64,000 nt of DNA from DATJPR01 sp963752915 (GCA_963752915.1 CAVVZZ010000001.1:1-64000), one strand, 5' to 3'. Counted from the stretch's first letter, positions 1 to 9,306 are shown. Numbers and translations: made by a program. Notes: generated by a model from the sequence alone, not told the origin.

Positions 1-45
1 CCGTCCATCGGACTCCGGACCTTCTTCCGGCCCGGTTCCAACCTC

Positions 46-541
46 TCAGTTTGCCCGGGGAAACGACCGATGAGAATGGAAGACCTTCCATTGCCCGTCA
101 GTCAAAGACAAAGACGACCGACTGCGCAAATCGAGCAGTCAACGTTCTGCCGTCGGCGGTGGTCACCGTGGAGGAACCCTCTCCCGTGACGAGGGCAACG
201 GTTGGAGAAAGCATGGTGATGCGCTGCTCGTCCAACTGATACCCGATGCTTCGAAGCCCTTGAAACCCCTGCTTCGTGGACTCCAACGCCTCTTTGCGAG
301 TGAGAAAGAGTTTTCCGTTTTGCGCAAGCGCGCCTTCGTTGTTTTCCAGCACGTAGCTGAACACCTTGTCTGCGTCAAGGGATTCTGCGGCGGTCTGGAT
401 CTCGGCGAGTCGGGCGAGTATTGCCTTCCGCACTTCCGGTGGGGCGGAACTATTGCTGGACTGAGCGTGCGAAACGGTCGTAGCTGCCAGGAGTCCAAGT
501 GCCAATGCAGCCGACAAGTAGAGTGTCGTTCGTATGGTCAT
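46..541 (-). pseudogene. Secreted NTF2-like (DUF4440/SnoaL-type) protein, one frameshift
   Basis: The reading starts at the ATG at 541, which follows a purine-rich stretch and opens a clear signal peptide (MTIRTTLYLSAALALG, cleavage near SHAQ). The mature part looks like a DUF4440/SnoaL-type NTF2-like fold: a helical start, a middle KEAL segment and the strand ending QSVVFVF. In frame, translation stops at 98 right after VFVFD. Shifting by one base at about 97-101 restores the expected end of this family (DGQWKVFHSH) and runs to a stop at 46. The full length is then about 165 residues with one extra base. Proteins of this fold can be small enzymes or binding modules, and nothing here fixes a function. 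Either a real pseudogene or a one-base sequence error is possible. Confidence 0.6.
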
Positions 542-681
542 TATTTGTTTTCCCTTTGTGTGATTTACGGCCTGCTTCAAACCTGCTCCGGACCCGCTCA
601 CTTTTGCCGGATTCCGCTTTCCCCTTGCCTGACCTCACGATCGCGTGTCGCGTTCGCGTTCTTGGGGCCATCCGCACGCCA

Positions 682-1149
682 TCACTCATTTTGAAAAAAA
701 GTGACCTCATAGGCCAAGGGGTCATCTGACTCCTGCTCCGGAAAGCTCACGGTGAAGGATTTGCCGGGAAAATCCCTTTTGAGTTTGCATTCCCACATCT
801 CTTTCATGAGCCGCCCAACATGAATTAGCATCTCATGCTTCGGTGGCGTGCTCCACCGAAACAGATCCGAGATGTGCCGATGGTTGAGGACCTCTTCGAC
901 TGCTCGCTTGCCCCTTTCAGTCTGCCCCATGAAATCGTTATATGCCTTTGGGGTAAAGCCCATGGCGAGAAAGACGGCGCCGTCATGCTCGACAAAAGCA
1001 GGCCAAAACAGCGAGCCAATGCCGACGGCGTGTTCCAGAGAACTTACCGCCCAAATCCAGTCTTGAATATCAATTCCCTTGCCCTCGTTCCAGTCCTTGA
1101 GTTCAGGGATGAGTTTGGAAAAGTCGGTACTGTCAGGTGTCGATGGCAT
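682..1149 (-). CDS. Hypothetical protein, 155 aa
   Basis: An open frame of 155 residues starts at an ATG with GAGGA nine bases upstream, so translation is believable. I do not recognise the family. The protein has no signal peptide or membrane segment and is rich in Trp, Phe and charged residues. It reads like a soluble cytoplasmic protein of mixed helix and strand, with a middle region around GFTPKAYNDFMGQTERGK. It lies 140 bases upstream of the NTF2-like gene on the same strand. I saw no shared signal tying the two together. Confidence 0.55.
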   Translation of the reverse strand: MPSTPDSTDFSKLIPELKDWNEGKGIDIQDWIWAVSSLEHAVGIGSLFWPAFVEHDGAVFLAMGFTPKAYNDFMGQTERGKRAVEEVLNHRHISDLFRWSTPPKHEMLIHVGRLMKEMWECKLKRDFPGKSFTVSFPEQESDDPLAYEVTFFQNE

Positions 1150-1736
1150 ACAAGGAGATCCTCAAATGCGGCATGCGTTGCACTCAACTTCTATAGTATC
1201 GCTTTGCGTTCTTTTCTCATCCCGCATCCTCTCCGTTCGACGATCAAAGCAGCGGGAGATTTCAACCTATGCGCGTTCGCGAACTCACCCCACGCCTTCG
1301 TCCTTCGGACTCCGGCGTGCAAGCCTAACCCCCTCTCCCGCCAGAAAACGGCGAGGTCTTTGACTTAGAAAGAGAGGGAACCGAGGGGACAGACCCGGGA
1401 CAGACCCCCTTCCCGCGGCCGATCGATCTTCGCGGTCGACTATTGAGTACTGTCCATCGACCACTGTCCATTGATCCTTTGAATGTAAAACGCCTCTCCC
1501 GTTTTACCGAAAGAGGCGTTCCCTGCATTCTGTCAAGGCTCTTGCAACCAATGTACCCCCGCGTGCGGAGATTGTCAATCTTTGAGCACGGTCGGGGAGA
1601 ATCTATTTCTCAAAACATGTCGAATCCTGATCCCACCGGAGTCAGGATTGTGGGATTTCGGAATAGGCAATGGGCATCTGGAAATTCGGAACTTGAAATT
1701 GCCAACCACCCCGCGCGTTCTTCCACACAACTGATG
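1150..1736. other. Non-coding stretch of about 590 bases
   Basis: No frame here looks coding. The stretch contains short CTC/GAG-rich low-complexity pieces around 1320-1400, a doubled CTGTCCAT phrase near 1450-1470, and one clean hairpin described separately. Confidence 0.6.
1487..1520 (-). terminator. Putative rho-independent terminator
   Basis: Arms AACGCCTCT (1489-1497) and AGAGGCGTT (1512-1520) pair perfectly. On the minus strand the hairpin is followed by TTTTAC. It could end transcription of the T9SS propeller gene whose stop is at 1737, although it lies about 215 bases downstream. Confidence 0.45.
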
Positions 1737-2963
1737 CTACTTTATCACCAGGAGCTTCCTGGTTGCCTGGTACGGACCGGTCGATAAACGGTAAAAATAT
1801 ACTCCGGCCGCCAGGTTCGTCGCATCGAGTCTCGTGGTGTACCTACCGGACTTCTGCTCTTTCCCATCAATGAGCACCTGCACAACCTGCCCCAGCGCGT
1901 TGTAGAGCTTCAGAGTGACGACCGTCTCCGTCGACAGTTCGTACGGGATCAGGGTCGCTGGATTGAACGGGTTCGGATAGTTCTGGCCGAGACTGATTTG
2001 TGTTGGCAAGTCCGTCGGTATGCTTCTCACGGACGTTACCATTTCGGATAACGGCCGTCGCCAGACCCCGCCCCAAGTCCCGGCAAAGAGATTCGTGCCA
2101 CTGACCGCAAGAGTGTAGACAGTATAGGTCGATAAACCGGAATTAACCTCTGTCCAACTTGTGCCGTTGTTCGTGGAAAGAAAGACGACGCCGCCATCTG
2201 TCCCGGCGAAGAGATTCGTTTCGCTGACAGCGAGAGCTCGGACAATGGTGATCGTCAACCCTGATTTCACGGCTGTCCAACCGGCACCCTTCCCGGTGGA
2301 AAGAAAGACTCCTTCATAAGTCCCGACAAAAAGATTCGTCCCGATGACGGCAAGAGCATAGGCTCTCGTGGCGCTGGTTACCCCTGAATCGGCGGCCGTC
2401 CAACTGGTGCCGCCGTTGGTGGAACGATAAACGGCGCCCCACGCAGTTCCGGCAAAGACACTCGTGTCGCTAATGACAAGAGAACTGATTTCATTTTCCT
2501 TCAAGCCAAAATTGACTGCTGTCCAACTGGCGCCGTTGTCGGTGGAAAGAAAGATTCCGCCGCCCATAGTCCCGGCAAAGAGATTCGTGCCAATGGCGGC
2601 AAGACAATTGACAAAGGAATTCGTCAATCCCTCATTCACCGCCTTCCAGCTCGTGCCGTTGTCGGTGGAAAGAAAGACGCCGCCGCCATTCGTCCCGGCA
2701 AAGAGATTCGTGCCGATGACGGCAAGAGTCAGGACGTCATGGTTCGTTAAGCCGGAATCGGCGATTGTCCAACTGGTGCCGTTGTCGGGGGTAAGAAAGA
2801 TGCCGCTGCCATGAGTCCCGGCAAAAAGATTCGAGCCATTGACGGCAAGAGTCAAGACAGCCCCGCTATAGAAATCACTACTGTGAACCCATTGAGCGCT
2901 CGTCGGGGTATGTCCAAGGAGAAGGGAGATGAGTAAGACGGCAGGGGAAATAGTTGATTTCAC
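1737..2963 (-). CDS. Secreted repeat-propeller protein with T9SS type A sorting domain, 408 aa
   Basis: I choose the GTG at 2963 because AGAGGAG lies seven bases upstream and it opens a signal peptide ending TPTSAQ; the longer frame to 3023 lacks this. The body is about six full and one partial copies of a 41-residue unit with core LAV.GTNLFAGT.GGGVFLSTDNGTSW, typical of BNR/Ycf48-like beta-propellers. The C-terminus holds the T9SS type A sorting domain: LGQNYPNPFNPAT, then the strand pattern ending GVYFYRL and ...RKLLVIK. Such proteins are exported by Sec, moved across the outer membrane by the type IX system and anchored or released. The ligand is unknown. The repeats are similar at the DNA level, which suggests recent expansion. 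Confidence 0.85.
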   Translation of the reverse strand: MKSTISPAVLLISLLLGHTPTSAQWVHSSDFYSGAVLTLAVNGSNLFAGTHGSGIFLTPDNGTSWTIADSGLTNHDVLTLAVIGTNLFAGTNGGGVFLSTDNGTSWKAVNEGLTNSFVNCLAAIGTNLFAGTMGGGIFLSTDNGASWTAVNFGLKENEISSLVISDTSVFAGTAWGAVYRSTNGGTSWTAADSGVTSATRAYALAVIGTNLFVGTYEGVFLSTGKGAGWTAVKSGLTITIVRALAVSETNLFAGTDGGVVFLSTNNGTSWTEVNSGLSTYTVYTLAVSGTNLFAGTWGGVWRRPLSEMVTSVRSIPTDLPTQISLGQNYPNPFNPATLIPYELSTETVVTLKLYNALGQVVQVLIDGKEQKSGRYTTRLDATNLAAGVYFYRLSTGPYQATRKLLVIK

Positions 2964-3045
2964 AAAATAGCTCCTCTCTGGCAGATTCGTATGCGCGGCG
3001 CATTTCTGCATCTTCTCCATCAACCCACCATGAACTCATATTGTG

Positions 3046-4353
3046 TTATTCCATCCTGTCAAAAATCGGCCGGCCATTTTCGAACTTGAAATAGGCACAT
3101 TTGCCTAGGTCTTCAATGAAAAACTGCGTGTCCGAAATCGGGTGCAGCACATACCAATCATCGAAGACCAGTCCGTACTTGCCATAACGAATGGTTCTCG
3201 TCCTTCCATTCAGGAAGAACTCTTGTTCGTACTTCCGCAAAGCCGACTCGGAGAATTCACGGTAATTCCCTTCGTCTGCCTTCGCTCCAAGAGGAACGAG
3301 CTTCGGCGACGAGGCCGGCACCAAAGTTTGCGCGGCGATCACCAATCGAACATAGTCACCAGTCCTGGTGTCGCCACCCGAACCGGCGAACGTATCGTGG
3401 CGTTGCACGAGAACAAGCTTGTATTGCGGGACGACTGCCAACACATGTCCTCCCCATCCGAGCGCCATGTACATCGCTATGCTGTCGTCAAGAACTTCCG
3501 TCCACCACAAGTAGCCGTATCCTCCGCCAGGGGCCGCATCGTTCGTCGCCGAATACGGCGTGAAACTCTCTGTGATCCACTCCTTCGAAATCACCTGCTG
3601 AGCGTTCCAGGAACCGCCATTACAATAGAGCGTCCCGAATCGCGCAAGGTCTCTCGCCGACATCTTGATGTCATATTTGGGATAGATGGTCTGCCGCGTC
3701 GTGTCGCGCCAGAATCTCCCATCGATCGGTCGGAAATCTTCCATCTCGAGAGGCCGGGCCAGGGACGCATCGAACGCTTCAAACAGGTTTGTTCCGGCGA
3801 CCTTCTGGAAAATCGCTCCAAGGACGTTGAAGTCCCAATTATTATAGTAGAAGAATGTATTCGGCGGATGACTTCCTCGCGCGGGTCTGGAATTTGCCAT
3901 GCTTTTGGCTTCACCGAATGCCGGGATGTAAATCCCGGACCTCGCTTTCAAGAGGTCCTGGATAGTGGCTGATCGTTCCACTTCGGTCAGCTTCATGGTA
4001 TCATCAATGCCGATCTCCTTCAGCGTCTTGTGGATATCGATCGTTCCTCTCTCGCTGTAGATACCGTAGAGCGCGCTGATCAGGCTCTTTCGCATGGAGT
4101 GGGTATCATAGCGCCGGGTAATTTCCCCTTTCGAGATCAAGACGTTGCCGTCGTAAACGACAAGGAGCGCGGAGGCAGCGTTCTTTTCGTAGAGCTCTTC
4201 GACCGCCTTCAGTTTCCCGGATGAAAAGCCCGCTTCCTCCGGCGTGGCATATTGCATCCACGTCTTCCCCGGATTTTGAGCAAGGGCGTGTCCCCCAAAA
4301 GAAATGCTGAGGATTATTGCGGTTGCGATCAGTGCGTGGCCCAATCTGTTCAT
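3046..4353 (-). CDS. Beta-lactamase-family serine hydrolase (intact copy A), 435 aa
   Basis: The protein starts with a signal peptide (cleavage near HALAQ) and belongs to the class C beta-lactamase/esterase fold. The nucleophile motif SxxK is S86-M-R-K89, the YxN motif is Y170-N-N within FYYNNWDFN, and the third active-site strand is probably GWGGH in the C-terminal half. A segment of about 70 residues follows the catalytic domain, as in many periplasmic esterase or peptidase members. Family members hydrolyse esters, amides or D-amino peptides; the substrate here cannot be read from sequence. CAGGAAG precedes the ATG. The 129-residue membrane gene lies 75 bases upstream on the same strand, so the two probably form one unit. 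Confidence 0.9.
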   Translation of the reverse strand: MNRLGHALIATAIILSISFGGHALAQNPGKTWMQYATPEEAGFSSGKLKAVEELYEKNAASALLVVYDGNVLISKGEITRRYDTHSMRKSLISALYGIYSERGTIDIHKTLKEIGIDDTMKLTEVERSATIQDLLKARSGIYIPAFGEAKSMANSRPARGSHPPNTFFYYNNWDFNVLGAIFQKVAGTNLFEAFDASLARPLEMEDFRPIDGRFWRDTTRQTIYPKYDIKMSARDLARFGTLYCNGGSWNAQQVISKEWITESFTPYSATNDAAPGGGYGYLWWTEVLDDSIAMYMALGWGGHVLAVVPQYKLVLVQRHDTFAGSGGDTRTGDYVRLVIAAQTLVPASSPKLVPLGAKADEGNYREFSESALRKYEQEFFLNGRTRTIRYGKYGLVFDDWYVLHPISDTQFFIEDLGKCAYFKFENGRPIFDRME

Positions 4354-4428
4354 CGTCGATATCTTCCTGAGAGAATAGAAATCGTTTGCCGCCGCTGCCC
4401 GTAAAAAACCTGGCGGTCGAATGTGCAG

Positions 4429-4818
4429 TTAGCCAATTACCGCTGCTTTTCGCTCAGTGTAGAGAATTCGGATGTATGCGATCGCGAGAGCGAACTCAAT
4501 TGCGACGCTCACAAGAATGCCCGGTCCGACATGTCCGGCGGCGAGTTCGTAGAGACCAAGGAGAACCAGGACCGACAACGCAACCGCTGTTCCAGTACTT
4601 AAAGCGGTGCGGGTAACAGACACCGGCGCAGATCTGGCGAGAAAAAACATCACCGATAAGCCAAGATAGAGGGCGCCAATTCGTTTGCCAAGGAGAAGCA
4701 CGCCGTCGGTAAGCTGGATTTGCCAGCGACCGACAACGAGATCCCCGACAAGGATGTAGCCGCAACCGAGTGCGAGTGCAACGGTTGCGGTGATGATTGC
4801 GATGATTCGGAAACTCAT
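4429..4818 (-). CDS. Small integral membrane protein (copy A), 129 aa
   Basis: Four hydrophobic segments can be seen, at about residues 4-27, 40-61, 72-93 and 100-119, joined by short loops, so this is an inner-membrane protein. I do not recognise a named family; the fold resembles generic four-helix DUF proteins. The start ATG at 4818 is preceded by AAAGGAAT. Because copy A sits directly against copy B, whatever lies upstream in copy B's flank is missing here, and expression may depend on read-through. It differs from copy B at two residues (T12/A12, A125/T125). Confidence 0.75.
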   Translation of the reverse strand: MSFRIIAIITATVALALGCGYILVGDLVVGRWQIQLTDGVLLLGKRIGALYLGLSVMFFLARSAPVSVTRTALSTGTAVALSVLVLLGLYELAAGHVGPGILVSVAIEFALAIAYIRILYTERKAAVIG

Positions 4819-4850
4819 GGCTGATTCCTTTCAATCGTGGCGCTTCATTG

Positions 4851-6159
4851 TTATTCCATCCTGTCAAAAATCGGCCGGCCATTTTCTAACTTGAAATAGG
4901 CACATTTGCCGAGGTCTTCAATGAAAAACTGCGTGTCCGAAATCGGGTGCAGCACATACCAATCATCGAAGACCAGTCCGTACTTGCCATAACGAATGGT
5001 TCTCGTCCTTCCATTCAGGAAGAACTCTTGTTCGTACTTCCGCAAAGCCGACTCGGAGAGTTCACGGTAATTCCCTTCGTCTGCTTTCGCTTCAAGGGGA
5101 ACGAGTTTCGGCGATGCGGCTGGCGCCAGGGTCCGCGCGGCGATCACCAATCGAACGTAAAGCCCGGTTCTCGTATCGCCACCCGAACCGGCGAATGTAT
5201 CGTGGCGTTGCACGAGAACAAGCTTGTATTGCGGGACGACTGCCAACACATGTCCTCCCCATCCGAGCGCCATGTACATCGCTATGCTGTCGTCAAGAAC
5301 TTCCGTCCACCACAAGTAGCCGTATCCTCCGCCAGGGGCCGCATCGTTCGTCGCCGAATACGGCGTGAAACTCTCTGTGATCCACTCCTTCGAAATCACC
5401 TGCTGACTGTTCCACGAACCGCCATTACAATAGAGCGTCCCGAATCGCGCAAGGTCTCTCGCCGACATCTTGATGTCATATTTGGGATAGATGGTCTGCC
5501 GCGTCGTGTCGCGCCAGAATCTCCCATCGATCGGTCGGAAATCTTCCATCTCGAGAGGCCGGGCCAGGGACGCATCGAATGCTTCAAACAGGTTTGTTCC
5601 GGTGACCTTCTGGAAAATCGCTCCAAGGACGTTGAAGTCCCAATTATTATAGTAGAAGAATGTATTCGGCGGATGACTTCCTCGCGCGGGTCTGGAATTT
5701 GCCATGCTTTTGGCTTCACCGAATGCCGGGATGTATATCCCGGACCTCGCTTTCAAGAGATCCTGGATTGTGGCTGAGCGTTCCACTTCGGTCAGCTTCA
5801 TGGTATCATCAATGCCGATCTCTCTTCAGCGTCTTGTGGATATCGATCGTTCCTCTCTCGCTGTAGATACCGTAGAGCGCGCTGATGAGGCTCTTTCGCA
5901 TGGAGTGGGTATCATAGCGCCGGGTAATTTCCCCTTTCGAGATCAAGACGTTGCCGTCGTAAACGACAAGGAGCGCGGAGGCAGCGTTCTTTTCGTAGAG
6001 CTCTTCGACCGCCTTCAGTTTCCCGGATGAAAAGCCCGCTTCCTCCGGCGTGGCATATTGCATCCATGTCTTCCCCGGATTTTGAGCAAGGGCGTGTCCC
6101 CCAAAAGAAATGCTGAGGATTATTGCGGTTGCGATCAGTGCGTGGCCCAATCTGTTCAT
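4851..6159 (-). pseudogene. Beta-lactamase-family serine hydrolase (copy B), frameshifted
   Basis: The N-terminal part (6159 to 5809) matches copy A through DIHKTLK and then leaves frame. The rest (from 5801 to 4851) matches copy A from MKLTEVERSATIQ onward. The cause is one extra base: copy A reads GATCTCCTTC where copy B reads GATCTCTCTTC (plus strand, 5818-5828). SMRK lies before the break and YYNN after it, so neither fragment alone would be active. Near the C-terminus six residue differences from copy A fall within about 35 residues, against three in the rest. The gene is either newly inactivated while its twin stays intact, or carries a sequencing error. Confidence 0.8.
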
Positions 6160-6234
6160 CTTCGATATCTTCCTGAGAGAATAGAAATCGTTTGCCGCCG
6201 CTGCCCGTAAAAAACCTGGCGGTCGAATGTGCAG

Positions 6235-6624
6235 TTAGCCAATTACCGCTGTTTTTCGCTCAGTGTAGAGAATTCGGATGTATGCGATCGCGAGAGCGAA
6301 CTCAATTGCGACGCTCACTAGAATGCCCGGTCCGACATGTCCGGCGGCGAGCTCGTAGAGACCAAGGAGAACCAGGACCGACAACGCAACCGCTGTTCCA
6401 GTACTTAAAGCGGTGCGGGTAACAGACACCGGCGCAGATCTGGCGAGAAAAAACATCACCGATAAGCCAAGATAGAGGGCGCCAATTCGTTTGCCAAGGA
6501 GAAGCACGCCGTCGGTAAGCTGGATTTGCCAGCGACCGACGACGAGATCCCCGACGAGGATGTAGCCGCAACCGAGTGCGAGTGCAACGGCTGCGGTGAT
6601 GATTGCGATGATCCGGAAACTCAT
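6235..6624 (-). CDS. Small integral membrane protein (copy B), 129 aa
   Basis: This is the twin of the gene at 4429-4818, with the same four membrane segments and only two residue changes. The ATG at 6624 follows AAAGGAAT in the part of the unit shared by both copies. Unlike copy A it keeps its own unique upstream region, so any promoter for the duplicated unit should lie above 6653. Intact copies of this gene on both sides, next to one broken hydrolase, suggest that the membrane protein alone is tolerated or useful. Confidence 0.75.
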   Translation of the reverse strand: MSFRIIAIITAAVALALGCGYILVGDLVVGRWQIQLTDGVLLLGKRIGALYLGLSVMFFLARSAPVSVTRTALSTGTAVALSVLVLLGLYELAAGHVGPGILVSVAIEFALAIAYIRILYTERKTAVIG

Positions 6625-6745
6625 GGCTGATTCCTTTCAATCGTGGCGCTTCACTGCTGCAATATCGCATGGCGCACTTGACTCAGCCGGAAGCCTGAGA
6701 GCGCTGGAAACTGTGTGTTTGAGCTCCAGAGACGCAATGAGGGGT

Positions 6746-6793
6746 TCGACAAGCTCACCCCCTACGGAGGCTCGACAGGCTCGCCCCCTACGG
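6746..6793. repeat. Direct repeat pair of 22 bp
   Basis: Copies at 6746-6767 and 6772-6793 differ at two of 22 positions (core TCGACARGCTCRCCCCCTACGG). The TTCGACARGCTC phrase resembles short dispersed intergenic repeats seen in many environmental bacterial genomes. Confidence 0.65.
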
Positions 6794-6885
6794 GAATTCG
6801 GAGCTGTTTTTTTCTTTGCCGGACCAGCGGCTCCGACGTGGCAACTGGAAGTTCAGAACTCGACACGTCTCTGCGTCGAAACCTT

Positions 6886-6927
6886 CCCCCTCCCCTTAAT
6901 AAGCTCTGCATTGTGCAGGGGAGGGGG
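6886..6927. repeat. Perfect inverted repeat, 11-bp C/G-rich arms
   Basis: CCCCCTCCCCT at 6886-6896 pairs fully with AGGGGAGGGGG at 6917-6927 across a 20-base spacer. The spacer itself contains CTGCA-TTG-TGCAG. There is no T-run, so it is not a standard terminator. Confidence 0.6.
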
Positions 6928-7045
6928 CAGGGGGGAGAGGTTCTACTTTCACGTTGGCGATTGCAAATTCCTAATTGCGTTTCTATCTTGTGCCGCGTCT
7001 CTGCGCAAAGAGGAATCGAGAACGAAGCGTCCTGCCTTCACGACA

Positions 7046-8519
7046 CTACTTTTCCCTCCCCGTCAGAATATTTTCCAGTCGCTCCCGCTTCACATAATTC
7101 TCAAAACGAAATGACCGGGCGAGCGCGACAATTTCTTCGTTCGAAAGACCTTTGAACAACCTGCAGTATTCCGGCACCAGCGCTTCCGCGATGAGAATAT
7201 GCCGTACCAGGAGGCTGATCTGGGACTGCGAACCGGACGGATACGGAACGTAGTCGGGGAATTCCTTCTTGAAGAGTTCTTCCAGCGGCGTCATCACCTG
7301 CCGGATGTTCTTGTCGGTCGATCCCCAGGCATCGGCCCCGAGGGAGTCTTTCTTTCTCAGAAACGATGAGACGAGTTTCATGTACGGCGTATTCGCGTTC
7401 TGATGGATGACGGCCTGCAACCCAAGGTCCTTGTACAGCCAGATGCACCAGCTGACCTTGTACTTGCGATAGTATGCCAATTGATCCTTCAGGATCTGGT
7501 ACCGCATCTCATCCTTTTTAGGGTCGCCTGTATACACGGGGCCGAACTCACCCACCCAGAGAGGAACGTGGCGGGTGAACATGAACTCGCTCCTCTTTAA
7601 GGAAATCGCGCTCCAGGGCGTCCTTGTCGTAAAACTTCCCCCTGGTATCGCCGGGGTAGTCACCGCCGTTGATGAAGCCCGGTGTTGCATAGTCGTGATT
7701 CGTATAGACCACATTGTCCCAGACTTCCGTGAACATACTGAAATCCACGGCGTAACTATTCCCTTCAAGAAACATGATGTGGCGCGGGTCGATCTTGCGG
7801 ATGGCGTCGTACAGGCGTCGGTAGAAGGGATAGACCTTCTTGCCGGTCGGGTCTGCCGGTTCATTGATCAGATCATACCCGGCGACCCATGGCTGGTCTT
7901 TGTAATGCGCCGCGAGAGCTTCCCACAGGCGGACCGCCCTGTCCTGAAAGTCTTTGTACTCCCAGAGCAATGCCTTATGCGTCGGATTGTCGCTGTGCCA
8001 GTGCTGGTTCTGACATCCCGGCAGCGCATGCAGATCGATGATGGTATAGATCTGGTGCCGGGCACACAGGTCAATCACGCTGTCAAGGTAAGCGAATGCC
8101 TGCTCCTTGATGACACCGGGATTCATGTCGTCTTCAAAAAGACGGTAGTTGATCGGAATGCGCACCAGGTTGAGTCCCAGGCTCTGGATGTATGCGGCGT
8201 CGGGTTCGGTGAAATAGCTCTTCAGGAATTGATCGAAGTACAGGTCGTATTTCTCCTGCCCCAGCACCTCGAGCATCCCTTCTCGCATGGATTGCTCGTT
8301 GTCGGGGTAGCCGTCAATGAAATTCTCCATGTGCAGCATTCCCCCAAGTCCGAAACCTCGCAGGTAGACCGTCTCTCCCTTCTGGTTGACGATCTGATCT
8401 CCCGATACCTTGAGCCAGTGCTCATTCGTAGACATGGCGTTCGTTGCTCCCTCACAATGGATGGAAATCATACTGACGATCAGGGCTGTCGTCAGGAAAC
8501 GATGGTTTCTGGGTATCAT
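7046..8519 (-). pseudogene. Glycoside hydrolase family 5 (cellulase-type) enzyme, one frameshift
   Basis: The N-terminal part has a signal-like start and the GH5 barrel: LRGFGLGG, NLVRIPINY, TIIDLHALPG, and the acid/base motif DLINEP with N219-E220. Frame is lost at about 7590-7600 after RDFLKE. The next frame over continues SEFMFTRHVPLWVGEFGPVY, which supplies the nucleophile glutamate (GEFG), then the rest of the barrel and about 80 C-terminal residues to the stop at 7046. Total length is 1474 bases, one more than a multiple of three. GH5 enzymes cleave beta-glucans, mannans or related chains; the subfamily is not clear. A strong promoter lies upstream, so the locus was at least recently active. 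Confidence 0.8.
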
Positions 8520-8560
8520 CGGCTTTCTCGCTCATCATGAGATATGTGCCACCATCACGG

Positions 8561-8589
8561 AATATAGACCACGTCTATCGCACTTTCAA
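8561..8589 (-). promoter_or_regulatory. Sigma-70-type promoter for the GH5 gene
   Basis: Read on the minus strand: TTGAAA (8589-8584), 17 bases, TATATT (8566-8561). The expected start of transcription is near 8553, giving a leader of about 35 bases before the ATG at 8519. Confidence 0.6.
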
Positions 8590-8703
8590 CTTCATTAACT
8601 ATCTTCGTTTGCTTACTGTTGGGGTGCTCTGTTCCACAATAGTTGTCAATTCCTGACTCCACAGGACTCGGGATTGGAAGATAATGGCGAGATCGTGCCC
8701 GGC

Positions 8704-9204
8704 CTACCTGGCTCGCCTGTTTTTGTCCGCCAACCTCAATTCGGCAGCGCCTTTCTCCACAAGCGCCGTGATCGGCTCGCACTGGAAACACTTCCCGTTG
8801 TGGGTGGAGATCAATCCGGAACAGGTCGAACAGCGATAGTTTTTGTATTGCTCTTCAAGGAAGCTCCGGAGCCCTTTGTCCCTGATGTGTTCGAGATTCT
8901 CTTTTACACTCATCCCGTAGTTTGTTTTGTATCGCTTGTCCATGCGGTCGATGCGCTTGCAAGGATACTGCCGGCACGCAAAGCAGAACATGGCCTTCCG
9001 TCCTGCGCTGTCCCTGGGGCCGCCACACTCCCGGAAGAGGTACGTGCACTTCTTCGCACCCGGCCGACAGCCGATGCATTGGCTTCGCTTCAGACCGTTG
9101 ACATGGGCAAGATAGCGGCTGCAGACGGCGCAGTTCATGCCGCAAGGAGCAACGAGGTCTTCAGGTGCTGAGAGTGCCTTTTTCAAGCAAAGGTCCTTTG
9201 TCAA
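8704..9204 (-). CDS. DUF3795-type cysteine-rich protein, 166 aa
   Basis: The N-terminal motif APCGMNCAVCSRY followed by CIGCRP and later CFACRQYPCKRI is typical of DUF3795 proteins, small soluble proteins with many paired cysteines that probably bind a metal. A second cysteine pair group near the C-terminus (CSTCSGL and KCFQC) looks like an added zinc ribbon. The start is uncertain: no ATG precedes APCGMNC, and both candidates are TTG codons, at 9204 and at 9186. The latter has AAAGGA about seven bases upstream and may be the real one. Function is unknown. Confidence 0.75.
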   Translation of the reverse strand: MTKDLCLKKALSAPEDLVAPCGMNCAVCSRYLAHVNGLKRSQCIGCRPGAKKCTYLFRECGGPRDSAGRKAMFCFACRQYPCKRIDRMDKRYKTNYGMSVKENLEHIRDKGLRSFLEEQYKNYRCSTCSGLISTHNGKCFQCEPITALVEKGAAELRLADKNRRAR

Positions 9205-9306
9205 GACACATTCAACAGCTGCTTCGGACGGATCGGCTGGGCGCGATTGGGAACTCCGGACGCCTGACTCTCCTGCCTGTTTGGTTTGACGTTGCCCGTT
9301 CCATAT

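Larger units (their letters stand above)
3044..4848. repeat. Tandem duplication, copy A (about 1.8 kb)
   Basis: This segment and 4849-6653 are near-identical direct copies that abut exactly. The left edge is at TGTTATTCC (3044 and 4849) and the right edge at GCGCTTCA (4847 and 6653). Each copy carries a 129-residue membrane protein gene and a serine hydrolase gene on the minus strand. Offsets between matching genes are 1805-1806 bases. Confidence 0.9.
4849..6653. repeat. Tandem duplication, copy B (about 1.8 kb)
   Basis: Second direct copy of the unit described at 3044-4848. It contains one extra base near 5821-5825 that breaks the hydrolase frame. Differences from copy A are scattered except for a dense cluster at about 5090-5185, which corresponds to 3285-3380 in copy A. 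Confidence 0.9.
6654..7045. other. Non-coding region with repeats, about 390 bases
   Basis: No coding frame is convincing. The region contains a pair of 22-bp direct repeats and a perfect 11-bp-arm hairpin, listed separately. It separates the tandem duplication from the GH5 gene. Confidence 0.6.

Noticed and set aside
3142..3972. 276-codon plus-strand frame opposite the hydrolase gene (and its twin at 4947-5777)
   Set aside because: It is a frame antisense to a clear enzyme gene, with no ribosome site and Arg/His-rich low-complexity composition; it is duplicated only because the gene is.
5801..5830. Programmed frameshift in hydrolase copy B
   Set aside because: There is no slippery heptamer, and the intact copy A differs simply by one missing base at the same place.
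7575..8540. 321-codon plus-strand frame opposite the GH5 gene
   Set aside because: It is antisense to the GH5 gene in high-GC sequence, has no recognisable motifs, and the GH5 reading explains the region.
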